A stretch of DNA of 64,000 nucleotides. Source: Anarhynchus alexandrinus. Taxonomy: Eukaryota > Chordata > Aves > Charadriiformes > Charadriidae. Numbering within the stretch: the first letter of the stretch is position 1; each line of letters begins with the position of its first letter. A program made the position numbers and the translations under genes. Positions 36,670 through 49,100 of the stretch are shown here, in pieces. A model generated the notes under the pieces. The model searched no databases, was not told the origin of the DNA, and worked only from the letters and a program-made list of their open reading frames with translations. The DNA lies in contig VUYV01000177.1 of the NCBI GenBank assembly GCA_008711295.1, positions 1,526,509 to 1,590,508 on the forward strand, given 5' to 3'.

Positions 36670-36754
36670 GTCCCTGCCTACGGCAGGGGGGTTGGAACTA
36701 GATGATCTTCAGGTCCCTTCCAACCTAAACCAGTCTATGATCCTGTGATTCTAT
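36670..36754 (+). mobile_element. CR1 LINE 3' end, short
   Basis: The order gtccctgcctacggcagggg, ttggaactagatgatcttca, ggtcccttccaacc, then tctatga, tcctgtga and ttctat is the standard avian CR1 3' terminus in plus orientation. It is truncated to about 85 bases. The terminal repeats are slightly mutated. Confidence 0.95.
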
Positions 36755-37159
36755 ATTTTCCTATCCAGAAAGTGCAGAACAGCAGTGGAGCAAAAGGAAA
36801 CTGGCAGAGGACATAGCGAAAAAAAACATTGAAAAAAGGCTGTTCTCCCTTAATTTTTCTATACATCCTTTCTTTATCACTGATAAATTAGTTTTTCTTG
36901 TGCAAAATTATCTCTAAAGAAGAATTTTTTTGCAACATCTCTTTTTTTGCCAGGCCACCTTTGTCTGCAGTCCTTGGTTACACCTGATCTCTCCCCATTT
37001 TTTTGTCAGGATGCAGGTGGCCAGAGGGACCATTTGTTACACTGCAATGACATTCTCAATAGGCACAGCCCCCTCCAGTCGGTCTCTGTGCTGTTAGCAG
37101 CACGCCACTTCTTGGGCTGAACATGTCAAGTGCCAATACCAGGGGTCTTACCAGACACC
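36755..37159. other. Unassigned sequence
   Basis: No recognisable gene. A moderately GC-rich stretch near 36950-37110 (for example cacagccccctccagtcggt) does not match a repeat that I can name. Confidence 0.5.
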
Positions 37160-37285
37160 TGGTTAAATTAAGAGACTCAGATTCCTGCTGATTAATTACC
37201 TTTTTGTGTGAATAAACAGGAGTATCATGAGTTAATCAAGGTACATGTTCAATTAATCTAACTGGTGTCAGGTGCACTACTTCCT
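37160..37285. promoter_or_regulatory. Cluster of homeodomain- and forkhead-like motifs (enhancer candidate)
   Basis: Within about 100 bases lie ggttaaatta (37161), attaattacc (37191-37200), aataaaca (37211-37218, forkhead-like), gttaatcaag (37231-37240, HNF1-half-site-like) and aattaatcta (37251-37260), followed by the E-box-like caggtgcac. Such clustering is typical of vertebrate non-coding enhancers but also arises in AT-rich DNA. No conservation data are available. Confidence 0.25.
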
Positions 37286-37599
37286 CTCAGATGCAAGGAA
37301 AGAGAAATGCTTCTCTGCTTTACAACACGTACAGCACTACATGCAGCGCATCCATACGAACAGACCGTGGTTTTATCTATGTAGCCATTGAGATAAACAC
37401 CGAGCAAAAACTCTACACACTCTTGCAAACCACAAAATTAAACAGTGGACAAACTAAATTTATCCTGTCACTGATTCAAAAACTTCTCTTCAAATGAATT
37501 CGACTCAGTCTTATAGCATATTATTACAAGCAGAAAGAATCAACCAGACATGAAAATTCTAGCTGGCTTCCTGCTTAATATTTCTAAAGTTGTTTTCAG

Positions 37600-37641
37600 T
37601 TTTTTTTAGGTTTTTTTTTTGTTTTGTTTTGTTTTTTTTTT
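37600..37641. repeat. T/G low-complexity tract
   Basis: Long T runs are broken by isolated G (tttttttagg, gttttgttttg, then ten T). No function can be seen. Confidence 0.9.
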
Positions 37642-40600
37642 AGTATGCATAACTTGAAAACTGAAACTAGTGACTTCAGTGTATTAGCTTTAAAGAACTA
37701 ATACAGTGGTGACAGAGCCATTATCTCCTATGAATATTCATAGCCTAAACTATTAGGAAAAGTTACTTTCAGTCTATTCTAGGTCTTCAGCATACCCTGA
37801 AGCAGCTCCTGCTGTCAGCGGAGTGTGATGTAGCTGACTAGGTGGCAGGGATCTCCCAGGCAGGCACATCCTCTGATTACACATATTGCTCCAGTGAGTC
37901 ATGCAAGAGACAGCTTCAGTTCTACAAGTTCTCGTACAGCCCCGTTTGCACAGTTCATTTGCTGCTCAGGCTTTCCTTCCCATCTCCAGTATTATTCTGA
38001 ATAAATGATACAAATTCCACCCCAAAAATCATTCTTGACTATACTCATTCTATCCTACTCTACACTGAAGAGTGTCATAACTATTTGGTCAAGATCATCC
38101 CCCTTCATTCTGAGCAACAAAAATAGACAGTGTTTCTCCAGAAAGCTAACCATTTTAAAATATAATATGAACTGAGAATCCAGGGGCCCATGTCACTCGT
38201 GTAAATAAAATAATATCAATTTTTAAAGCTGGTCTACTTTTTGTACAAGACAACTCAGGGCCAGAAGCTGATAAAGTTGTTTACAGCTAGGAGAGCTATG
38301 AATGTCAGAGCAAAGAAGTCAGTTTGCTGAATAAAAGTTGAATTTTAAGAGCTAGAATAGGAGAACTTATGAAGTTTATATCCAAGTTTCAGAAGACGGC
38401 ATTGTACATTGTCTCAGGATCATTAGGTTAGATTACAGGAGTGCAGGTCATCATTTCTACAAGCCTGACGTTGTAAAACAAAAGATATCACTGTCATGAC
38501 TACTGTAAAAAGACTAACAGAAACAGTAACTCATATTTATAGAAAGGAAATGTGATAAATCAATACAAAAAAGGGCACAAACCAGAATCTTCACTCTGGA
38601 ATGCCATAAATTTCACATCCCTATAGTCACAAAGGTTTTCAGAGTGGAACAGAGCAATGTTTTTACTACTGTCTTGTGTGTTCTTTAATACAAAGGTTGC
38701 TATTGCAATGCTTTGCATGGTGATTCTTGGCTGCAGTTGGAGATGATGTTTTATGAAAATGTTTCCAAGCTATTGGGCTGCTAATCCAGCTTTTTCTATG
38801 TCTCTTTGAAGAAGCCCTGATAAAACCACACATTAATATCCGGTTTAGTGAAGTCCGGACAGCTTTTGATGACTACAGCCTTCATTTCAGACATACAACA
38901 TGATGCTGCAGAAACCTTCTATGGTTTCACTACTATTTGATACCCACGGGTGCAAGAATAAACCAAGACATCGTTCTGAGTACACCAATTTATGTACTTA
39001 AATAGTCTTGTATTAGCATTTCTTAAATACTTGGTACCATCATCACCTTTTCATCTCACTGCTTCTACTCTGCATTGACTTTTCTGAAGATCACCGCAAC
39101 TTTGTAACAGATAAACATCCCTTTAGAATCTAACTCTCTGTGAGTGAAAACACCACCAGAGGCATCTTTACAGAAAAGAATTGTTTAACTTTAATTCATA
39201 ATACTGTTTCACTCAGTTATCACTTACAAATCTACCTCCTCTCAGAGACCGTAGACCGCTTTGCTTTGCTCCAATATAGTTTGGATTGGGAGGGCTTCTG
39301 TCTTTACTCAGAAATAGTGTTTCAGATCTAAAAACCCATCATTGCAAATGAGATTTTTATCTCTGGGATCTTCTCCCGTAGAGTTACTGAACTGACTGCT
39401 TGGAGGCAGCAATTACACTTAGCAGGAGCCTGTGCACAGCACTGGCAGCTCCATGAGAAGAGCCCCGCAGACGCTGTCATTTACAGCTCATGCCAAAACC
39501 CAGGAATTATATTGCACATTATCAGGTACCCTGTAGTAGGCTCTTAGCTATTCATTAAGAACATCTAGACACAGATATGGACCACTCAGATCAGGAGAAC
39601 ATCTGGAAATCTATTAATGTCATCTTCACCAGTTTAAAAAAAAAAGTGCAAAAAGCCTATTTTCAATTAGAAATTTAAAACCAAAATGGGAATGATATTT
39701 TCAGAGAAGCAAAATTAATCAGTAAGATTGGATAATACGGATTATTTTCCATTCTGAAATTTATAAATAAAATAGTGTTTGGAGGCTTTTTATTCTGCTA
39801 AACTTTCCCACTTTTGCCTGGTACTTCTCATTAAATAACAGCTTAAAGAAGCCTTGTTTCCAAAAAGTTCACATGTATTTCTCTCCACATCTTTCACATT
39901 ACAGCAGCTTATGATAAAATTCACTCACCTTGTCATTTTCTGTCTACTAAACAAGGAACTAGAGCATATTACAGTATTGTTGTCTATTCCACAGCTGGTA
40001 GCAAGCTTTCAGCCATCCTTGTGAAAAGTAAACAGTATCAATATAAAGATGCATTAAGTAATATGATTACATTTCCCTAGTTAATCAGCAGCAAATAATT
40101 TGTTATTCTTATCATTATACACAGCCTGTTTTAAGTGCTAATACTATATATAAAAATCTTTAAAAATAGCTACGATATTTAAAGCTAGTTAAAGTCAGTC
40201 TATTGCTCCTATTGATCTTAGTGTCTTCCAAACGATCAGCTATAGGTCTACATTTCTAAAACACGTGTGGGCGAATAAATACCCTTTTATACAGCATTAT
40301 GACTTCATGTCATACACCTGAAAGACTCCAAGGACATTTATTGCCTCCTCTTAAAGAGGAATTGTGTCCCTCGTTCCTCAGTCTTCCCACTTCTGTAAGG
40401 CAGATGCCTGTTTCTTCCATTAATTTTTTTTCTTTGCACTTTCCTCCAACTACAAACAGCCCTCCTTCTGCCTCCCTTCTGTGTTAGCTTCCCATTGCTG
40501 CTCCTCCTCCAGTCTTTCCAATTATATATCTATCAGCCTCCCCTCTCCCAGAAACAGAGAAACTTTCCTCCTGCTATATCCCAAGCCTCTCCTTATTCCC

Positions 40601-41223
40601 AATCACCCTAAATCCTCCTCCTTAAAGCTGGTATCCTTGAATGAGGTCCCGCCCTTATCTTCTACAGATATCTATGCTTTGATTTTGGCAAATGAAGGAC
40701 CTGACAATCGTTTGAGCCAGAAATGACAGAGGCATGAGAGCCTATCTGCTTCACGGCCCATTTTGTATCAAATCCGTTATCCCCTTATTTTTTACAAAGC
40801 CTAGAAGTGGACAAGAGCCTTGTCCAATTCCCAGCACAGTTTCAAATGGTAACCCACAAAAAGGTCAAAGGAAAGATGTTACTGGTCCATTAATGATCTG
40901 TGTCCACACTTGGTCTCTTCCACATTGCAGAAGGGTAGGAACTACATTGCATCCAAAGTTAATGAACGAAGGGCCAAAGGAATCATTATGGTGACATGCA
41001 ATGGTTAAGTTCCAACAAGGAAATAAAAAGAGGAAGAAAAAGGCAGGTTACATTTCCAGTTTGAAAGAGAAAAGCATTTCCCACCCTGCCTATTGTACTC
41101 CAGGGAGCTCCCAATTTTTCTCATATAGCTGCATCAGATAGCTTTCTCCTGCCCTTATCTTTTCTTTTGTCCAAATCGCAGACTGAATTTGCCTTCATAC
41201 CCAAATACCCAAAGGACAGACCA

Positions 41224-41280
41224 CTGAAAAACCCACTGCTCTGGGTGGGTTTTTTTTCAGAGCTCCTGAAAAACCCACTG
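41224..41280. repeat. Direct / inverted / direct repeat triplet
   Basis: The 15-mer ctgaaaaacccactg occurs at 41224-41238 and again exactly at 41266-41280. Between them, 41245-41260 (gtgggttttttttcag) is an inverted copy with three extra T. The middle copy could pair with either neighbour, giving two mutually exclusive hairpins. The arrangement looks like a template-switch product. Confidence 0.9.
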
Positions 41281-42060
41281 AAGGGCATATTCAACAAAGG
41301 CTGTACACACTGTACTTGATGCACATGGAAAACAATTCTCTCCAGTACAGTCATCTGGGCCCCCCATTGCAAGCCCCAGTTACGGGAGCAAAATAAGACA
41401 TTCACTAAGTTACATTAATGTTTACCAGATGAACATAATTTCTTGAATTGAAACTCAAATGAACTGAGCTCAGGGAACAATAGTTTTTATAATGAGGAAA
41501 TTGTCGCATCTTCAATGCCAAAATCAGGATTGCCCTCAATAAATTAATATTTTATATTGAGCTCACGCTGCATTTGCATGTCAGATGTCTTTTCAAAGAT
41601 ATTGAAAATTAACCCCCCCATTGGCTGAAGGATAAATTATGACCAAAAACCCCCAAACTTTAATCTTTAAAGAGCATTACTGCTTCCTAAATCCTAGTCT
41701 GGACTAATAAATCCTTTTATCATTTCAAATATAATTTCTGTAAATACCTTAAGAAAATACATTTGAAAACATAAGTATATGCTTTTTATAGTTGTGCAAA
41801 ACAATTCAAAATATCTGCTTATTCACTTAATCTTGTTACCTTGTAGCAAAAGAGAAGGAAATTATGTTCATCTGAAAAGAAAATACTTCATGAAAAGTCT
41901 TTTGATTATATCAGTAATTTTGGGATATAAAAAATTAACTCTTTGAAAAAACTGAACCTACTTATTTATACTAAGAAGCAAAATGCTACAAATACAAAAA
42001 TAGGCAATTCAGGAAAAGTTCTGCTGCTAAAAATTCACAGAATTCAGTAGATCTCAGCCA

Positions 42061-42104
42061 TAAGGTATAGGAACATACCAATTAAGGTACAGGAACATAC
42101 ACAT
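42061..42104. repeat. 22-bp imperfect tandem duplication
   Basis: The units taaggtataggaacatacca and taaggtacaggaacatacac lie head to tail with a 22-base period and few mismatches. Confidence 0.85.
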
Positions 42105-42595
42105 GATGCTGTTTCTGGCTTTTTAGCCATCTTAAGCTTTTGAAAAAAACATGTTGCTCAGTAGAACCAGCTAAAAAATCTGTTCTTCAAGAACTATCAG
42201 CACTTACAGACATACTTCTGTCGTATTACAAAACTTTTTGCTTTCTTCTCAATTACCTTTTATCTCCCTGTCGGGAGATCACCAAAGAAAAAAAAAAAGT
42301 GATGCAACCTGGATAAACTGCCTCAAGATTTTATTTCCTCAAGTACAGTATCACAGAAGATAGACTCCACTGCAAGAATAAAAGGCTTTAGTTTTAATAT
42401 ATGAAGGAGTTGCAAAAGAGCAGACACCAGCCAAAAGGAAGTCCTCATCTAGCAACATTGAAAAGATAGTTATATTCTCAAAAGTGACCTAACACTACGA
42501 TATTTTATGCAACAGGGTCCTCATATCTTCCTCCTTCAGTGACAAAATAATTTATTTGTATTTTTTCAGATCTTGGTCCAGAATCAATCTAATTT

Positions 42596-42616
42596 GGGGG
42601 GGGGGGGGGGGGGGGG
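42596..42616. repeat. 21-base poly-G run
   Basis: Twenty-one G follow aattt and precede agtgg. This is the only long C/G homopolymer in the window that was assembled through; two others end in gaps. It can form a G-quadruplex on the plus strand. Confidence 0.95.
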
Positions 42617-44974
42617 AGTGGATTATGTTCTGCCCCAGGTATCATCATCATACACATTAATCATGTTCCTGTTGCACAAATAAATTACATTTTTGTTTAC
42701 TCTGTTGGATTTTTCACAAATGCAATTAAGGGCAGGATATTTGAGAACAAAAGATGATGATGGATTTCGTAACTACACCTTAAGGAAAAAATACATATTT
42801 ATGCCTTTTTATTCCCACATTAAGAAACTTTATTTCAGAATCCATGCAGGCACAAGAAATTAATTTGAAAATAAGTCTCCAAAGTGGCACTATTCTTTAG
42901 ATCTCAATGCTTTTATACTAATAGTGGTGTTTGAAAGTATTCTGTCACCCCGTACTGTAAGACAATTCTGAAGAGTGCTAAAACTGCAAATCAGATATGG
43001 AAATGAACAACAGTAAGAAGTAGTAAAGTTTATCCTGAATTGTGAGAAATTGCAGGAGACAAGATCACTACGATGTCAAAAGGGTTCAGGAGTCTCTTGA
43101 TTGACACAGGAACATGAGAGTCCCCTCAGTGGCAAGATGGAGGTCATGGGGGACTACAGGAGAAATTTCAGAAATCTAGTCTATACAAGTCCTTGTTCTT
43201 CCCCAGGGCCAAGCTGTGCAGCTTTTCTTAGTAGTTCTTGATGAAATATGCAATTATTGACAATCCACATGAAACTCATTATTTTATTCTGACTGGAGAA
43301 GATGCTTTTAAGTTTCATTTCCCCCCGCCATCTGAGAGGGGAAAAAGAGAGACAGAAGTTTTTCTAATGAAAGGATATACGGATTCCTTCTTTAACTGAG
43401 AAAAATGTCATGATTTTCCCATGCAACTAGGATATATAGGCCCAAAATCCTTGAATAAAGAAACAAAGAACATGTTTTGGAGCATATCTCTTAGCAATAG
43501 TAGGGTGTTGTGGTGAGAGCTAAAACTGAATTTGAAGAGAGAGGAATTTATGCTACATCTTTGTTAATATGGTGAGCTCCTTTAACTGCCTGGACAAGTT
43601 TAACGTCTGAGTAGGAGGCTGCAAAACCCATTGCTTTTCAAGGCAACTGTCCCCAGTGGAATTTAAGTCATTCAGGCAGATTCTAGGGCCTATTCAGAGA
43701 AATTCATCTCAGCTCCTTCAAGTGTGCAAGATGGCATTCAAACACTTGAAGAGCAAATTATATTCTTTCTTCCTCCAAAATTAATGTGAAAAAATTCAAA
43801 AGGTTTCCAAAATGGGTATCTGCTCCAAGCTTCAAAGTACAACAATGGGATATAGCTAAAAAGGAGGAAAGAGCAGGCAACAGAAGAAAAGTGAAGAGCA
43901 GCAAAATGCAAATGAGTGCTCCATTTTTTTATCCTAAACATGCAGGGTCAGACTCAAGCAGCCGAAACAAAAGCAAGACAGAAGTTCTATAGTCCACGGC
44001 ACAGGGAAATGTGAACACAGATGATAAAGTAAGCCACCAAGAACTTAGTAGAAAGTAATCAGATTGTTAAATAAAAATGGCAATAAAAAAATTAAGTATC
44101 AAGCGTAGCAGATGAAACAATAGAAATCTTAACGCCATACTTCTAACACTAACACATGCCTGCATGTGCATATCACATGAGTACTCAGATAAAGACAGAC
44201 TACATACACAAATCACTCCAGGAGTATCTTTCTTACTATACTACTCCCAAATTACTCCTCACTGCGAGAGGAAAGAAGAATTTAAGAAAGATTGAAGTTG
44301 CCCACAGGGCACAGTAAACTCAGTCTAGTTGGTAAAGAGATAATAGATTAGCCTTTAACAGGTTTATGCTGAATGTTTCTATTACTGTTTAATAGCACCC
44401 ATGATCTTTGGGACGAAGCCAGGTTCGGAAGTATTTAGGACAAGCTACCTGGTAATAGAAAGGCTGACTTGAAAGTTACCACACTGATTTTTGTCTGTTC
44501 CTTTAGATAAAGATGAATAAAAATGGAAGGCAAGTTTGGAAATTTAGTAACACACAGTAATAAAAAAAACTAGTTATACTAATAGAAGAACCGGTAAACT
44601 ATGTTCACTACCACAACCAATAATGAACATAGGCTCTTAACAGAGTACCATGTAGGAAACACCCCTTGCACAATAACAGTTAAAGACCCCTTGGATTATA
44701 AAATTTTATATAAAATAGAAGAATATAGTTACCAAAAGAGATAATGCATTTACAGTCAGGTGATAAAAGTATAAGACAAATAAAAGGCTTCAAATGCAAT
44801 TAAGAATTGCATTTTCTATTATTCTTTATCAAAAAGAGTTACTTTAAAGTGGGATAAGAGCTGTTTCTAGCATTCTTTTTTTTCCTTAAGCATAAAAAAA
44901 AAAAATCCATATTGGATACTTTCCCCTCTCTGTTCTCTGCACAAAAGATTTCAAACCAAAAGAGGCACAAAAAA
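42617..44974. other. Unassigned AT-rich sequence
   Basis: No recognisable gene, RNA or transposon. Overlapping 67-68 codon frames on both strands near 43738-43992 have no recognisable family. Confidence 0.6.
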
Positions 44975-45072
44975 GTTGGTGGTTTGTTTTGGTTTTTGTT
45001 TGGTTTTTTGTTGTTTTTTTGTTTGGTTGGTTTTTGGGGGTTTTTTGTTTTGTTTTGGTTTGGTTTTTTTTT
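44975..45072. repeat. G/T-only low-complexity tract
   Basis: Ninety-eight consecutive bases are only G or T on the plus strand (units such as ggtttgttttgg and a ggggg core). A lysine, asparagine and proline-rich 94-codon minus-strand frame (44839-45123) is a composition artefact of this tract. Confidence 0.95.
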
Positions 45073-45434
45073 CACAAAGAGAACAGAGTAAGAACAATAC
45101 TTCTCCAGAATGCTCATAAACAAAGCAGATGAAGTTATTTAACAGCCTCTTCTAGATCAGATGAGTAAGAATTCTAATTTGGAAAGAAAACTTCTCAGAT
45201 TTGACTGAAATAATCCTCAGGACATGGAGTATGCACTGATTTAGTTGACATTCCTACCCAAGAGACTCCTCTGATTTACACTTACTTTCTGAACAGGTGT
45301 GCAGCACAGAGGCAGTGCTAAGAATAAACATATTGCCAGACTTCACTCTGTTCTCGCTTTGCCTACCAAAACGTCTGTGTCAACATACCATTCATTCTTG
45401 AAAGTGTGTTTTGGAATTCCTAGAATAACACCTC
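45073..45434. other. Unassigned sequence left of the large gap
   Basis: I see nothing recognisable. The long open frames crossing the gap are made of unknown residues and are not evidence of a gene. Confidence 0.6.
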
Positions 45435-46189
45435 GGGGGGGGGGGGGGGGNNNNNNNNNNNNNNNNNNNNNNNNNNNNNNNNNNNNNNNNNNNNNNNNNN
45501 NNNNNNNNNNNNNNNNNNNNNNNNNNNNNNNNNNNNNNNNNNNNNNNNNNNNNNNNNNNNNNNNNNNNNNNNNNNNNNNNNNNNNNNNNNNNNNNNNNNN
45601 NNNNNNNNNNNNNNNNNNNNNNNNNNNNNNNNNNNNNNNNNNNNNNNNNNNNNNNNNNNNNNNNNNNNNNNNNNNNNNNNNNNNNNNNNNNNNNNNNNNN
45701 NNNNNNNNNNNNNNNNNNNNNNNNNNNNNNNNNNNNNNNNNNNNNNNNNNNNNNNNNNNNNNNNNNNNNNNNNNNNNNNNNNNNNNNNNNNNNNNNNNNN
45801 NNNNNNNNNNNNNNNNNNNNNNNNNNNNNNNNNNNNNNNNNNNNNNNNNNNNNNNNNNNNNNNNNNNNNNNNNNNNNNNNNNNNNNNNNNNNNNNNNNNN
45901 NNNNNNNNNNNNNNNNNNNNNNNNNNNNNNNNNNNNNNNNNNNNNNNNNNNNNNNNNNNNNNNNNNNNNNNNNNNNNNNNNNNNNNNNNNNNNNNNNNNN
46001 NNNNNNNNNNNNNNNNNNNNNNNNNNNNNNNNNNNNNNNNNNNNNNNNNNNNNNNNNNNNNNNNNNNNNNNNNNNNNNNNNNNNNNNNNNNNNNNNNNNN
46101 NNNNNNNNNNNNNNNNNNNNNNNNNNNNNNNNNNNNNNNNNNNNNNNNNNNNNNNNNNNNNNNNNNNNNNNNNCCCCCCCCCCCCCCCC
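45435..46189. other. Assembly gap between poly-G and poly-C
   Basis: Sixteen G (45435-45450) precede 723 N (45451-46173), and 16 C (46174-46189) follow. Unlike the first gap, the flanks are opposite bases. A single homopolymer cannot explain this. Either unsequenced DNA separates a G tract from a C tract, giving an inverted-repeat geometry, or one side is joined in the wrong orientation. Confidence 0.95.
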
Positions 46190-49100
46190 AAGCTGCAGCT
46201 TTTTATGTATCAGAAAGAGATGTGGAATACCTATAGCAGACAGACAGGTGGTGACAGCCTTGTCTCAGGTGTGTGTCTTGAAAAAACATGTCAACCATAT
46301 ATCCACTGAGGGATTTTTGGAGCTTTATTCACGAGGGTTTGAGAGGCAGTTAAAAGCTGACTGCTTCTCCTATCAAATCATGATCCTTATTAAACCACAA
46401 CGAAAATATTGGCAAATGTTTGGTCAATAATCAAAACAACTATTGAAATTTCAATTAAAATAACTGATATCACATAAAATGAAACAGGTTTACTTTATGA
46501 AGGACAAAGAGTACAAAATGGTAGTAGAATTCTAAGGGATTATCCATCAATCTTAATTAAAGGCTTATGTGTGCTGTTAGCAATAGATGTATAGAAAACG
46601 TTTCAAGTAGAAGAGAATATTTGTATGAAATGCTTTGAATAATACAGAAGTGGACATAGGTGTCTCAAATAAAAATCACCACCACACACGGAAAAAAAAG
46701 ATTACTTTTTTTTTTTTAGGGGGTAGAAGGGCACACAAACATGGCTGCACATAGTGCCTACATACTACCCTGGGCCGAAAATTACTGACAAGATTCCACT
46801 CTAGTTATACAGCTAAAAATGATGATTGCTCTGAACACCCACAGCAAAACTGCAATCTGTGGTACTTGGGTTGTTAAGATCTCATTTGGCCTTCATAGCT
46901 TGCATAAAGAAATAGCTGACTTGTTTTGGGATGAAGACAGGATACGTTTAATCCAGCTATGACTGAAGTAGCAGGTACAATTCTCACAAGTTGTAAAAAA
47001 GAAGCATACACTGAATTGCACTTCGCTATAGTTAAAAGTTTTATTAGAGACAAATAGAGGTACACACATCTACGTGTAAGATCTTTATCTCATTACAGAA
47101 ACAAGTTAAAACAATGCGGAAAAACTAAGCACTATTTCAGAACAAGACAACCGTGACCAGAAGGAGCATTCCAGTTTTGTAAAATGTGACACAGTCAGGA
47201 AAGCAGTCATGTGCTGAAGACCCTCTAAAATTCTAGTCCACCCTTCTACCAATACTTACATGACTGACATTAAGCTTTTTATAAAATGCAGCTATGCATT
47301 GCAAATTATAGAAAAATGGGTACAAGTAGACCTCAATTTTGCCAATACACAGTTGTTCACTAAGAAATAAACAATGCCTTTCAGAGGAGTGGATATGAAT
47401 AGGTTAGCAGATGCACACCGTGAACCAGGAAAAAAGAAGATCCCATTCCTTCACATTCCCTTGAAGACATTAGCAGCTGACGGAGTGCTGCCTATCAGAG
47501 AACGAAAGAATCTTATAAATAGTAAAGAGGCTCTGGGATTACTGGGAAGAAACACAAGTAACTGAGCACAACACCTGCCCCTTTATATCTTCCCCACAAA
47601 GTAAAGGAAAAAAGAATCCAAGCTTTCTCTACTCATGCTCCACTGTCAGCTCGGGTGCTCAGGTCAACGTCAATGCCATACTTGTTAAGAAGGAGACACA
47701 GGGAACAGAAGAGAGAGCAGCAGATCGGAAGATGCAAGACTGGAATCTAGAAGGGAATCATGTTCTCCTTTTGTGATTGAGAAGACAACAAGGAGGTAGT
47801 GAATTGTCCTTAGAGATTTTGCATCCAAAAATATGATTGACAATTTGTGCAACTCACTAGCCATTAAATGTCTTAGCGTCACGAGAGAGAGAGGGGGCTT
47901 TCAATAACCTTGCTCTTCCTTTCTGCCTTTTGTCCAAGCCAAATAAAAGAAAACAAGCAGCCCTCCCTTTCTTCTTCCAGGGAAGAAAATAAATTTCGAT
48001 TGAGAACTGTAAACAAAACATGAATCTCTTAAAATATTTATGAAGTACTACACAGTTGTATGTCCTTTAGAAAACATTTACTCAATACTTTTAATCACTT
48101 TTTATTTTTCTGGTTTAGAAAGAAATTTTTAAAACCTAATAACTACGTCCTATCTTAAGAAGATATTCTGCAATACAAGTCTTTCGTATGTTGTGTATTA
48201 GTTATTCAGATAGACCTTAAAGAAATATGTGGTATGAAAATATGCCCTTACGTAGCATGTGAATAATAATTAAAACTAAGAGATGCAATTAAACTGTACT
48301 CTGCAGTGTAATCAACACAACCAGTGGATAATCTCAGTGTATGGCTACAGCTAGTATCACTGCAGTGATTTCAGCTCAAGTGGAAATTCCCAACCTCACT
48401 TCAGAACAGTCACCTGCGGCTTGATGGAACAACCTAACAGCAGGCATCCAGTGCTGCCTGAGGTGCCCTGCAGCATCCAAGATGTCTGCATAGTGCCGGC
48501 AAACAGGATAACGGGTCTAAGGGATAATGGCAGCAGGACAGGAGAGATTCACTACATCTTAAATGACAAAGTCCTGTCCCTAAGAACACCTAAACCAGCT
48601 TTAAGATACTAAATACAGTTCGAAAACTGAAAGGTCATCTTAGCTGCAAAAATCAATTGAACAGTTCAAGTACATGTTCAGGCAGTTATCCGTGCTGAGT
48701 TCAGTGCTGTCACAGCTTCACCCCTGCTAGTTTACAGATACTGCAGACATAACTGCACAAGCCACAGTAACAGCGACAGCAACAAAAGCACACAGACCCC
48801 CCAGAGGCAGCGCAGCTGTAGGTGCACTAAGCCAGATGCTGCTGCAGAAAAGAGCATCTTCCCCAGCTCACATCAGCTGCTCCTGGGCCTCTCACAGAAC
48901 AGCAGAAAGTGTAGCTGTCTTCTCCAGCTTTTAGTCTTCTCAGAAGACATGGCAAAGAGCCAAAAGAAAAATTCAGTAAATCTACTTGGAGTTATTTTTC
49001 CCCCTCATTTGTTCGTTTCTGTTTCACTAGAAACGGATCTAGTTTCAGATATTTCTTTCCTGTCTAGTTTACGACTTAGACAAATTCATTTTCTTAAACA

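Larger units (their letters stand above)
37642..42595. other. Unassigned sequence with a pyrimidine-biased block
   Basis: No gene is recognised. About 40330-40620 is strongly C/T-rich on the plus strand, and three consecutive plus-strand frames (40299-40487, 40481-40726, 40734-40994) stay open through and after it. The bias lowers stop-codon frequency, so these are not called as coding. Small repeats at 41224-41280 and 42061-42104 are listed separately. Confidence 0.5.

Noticed and set aside
35000..36700. Search for retroviral internal genes around the solo LTR
   Set aside because: The target duplication directly abuts both LTR ends, so no provirus is present; flanking frames are short and unrelated.
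44839..45123. Lys/Asn/Pro-rich 94-codon minus-strand frame
   Set aside because: It is the translation of the G/T-only low-complexity tract.
45299..46309. 336-codon plus-strand frame and its 282-codon minus-strand partner
   Set aside because: Both consist mainly of unknown residues translated from the 723-base gap; only short unrelated ends are real sequence.
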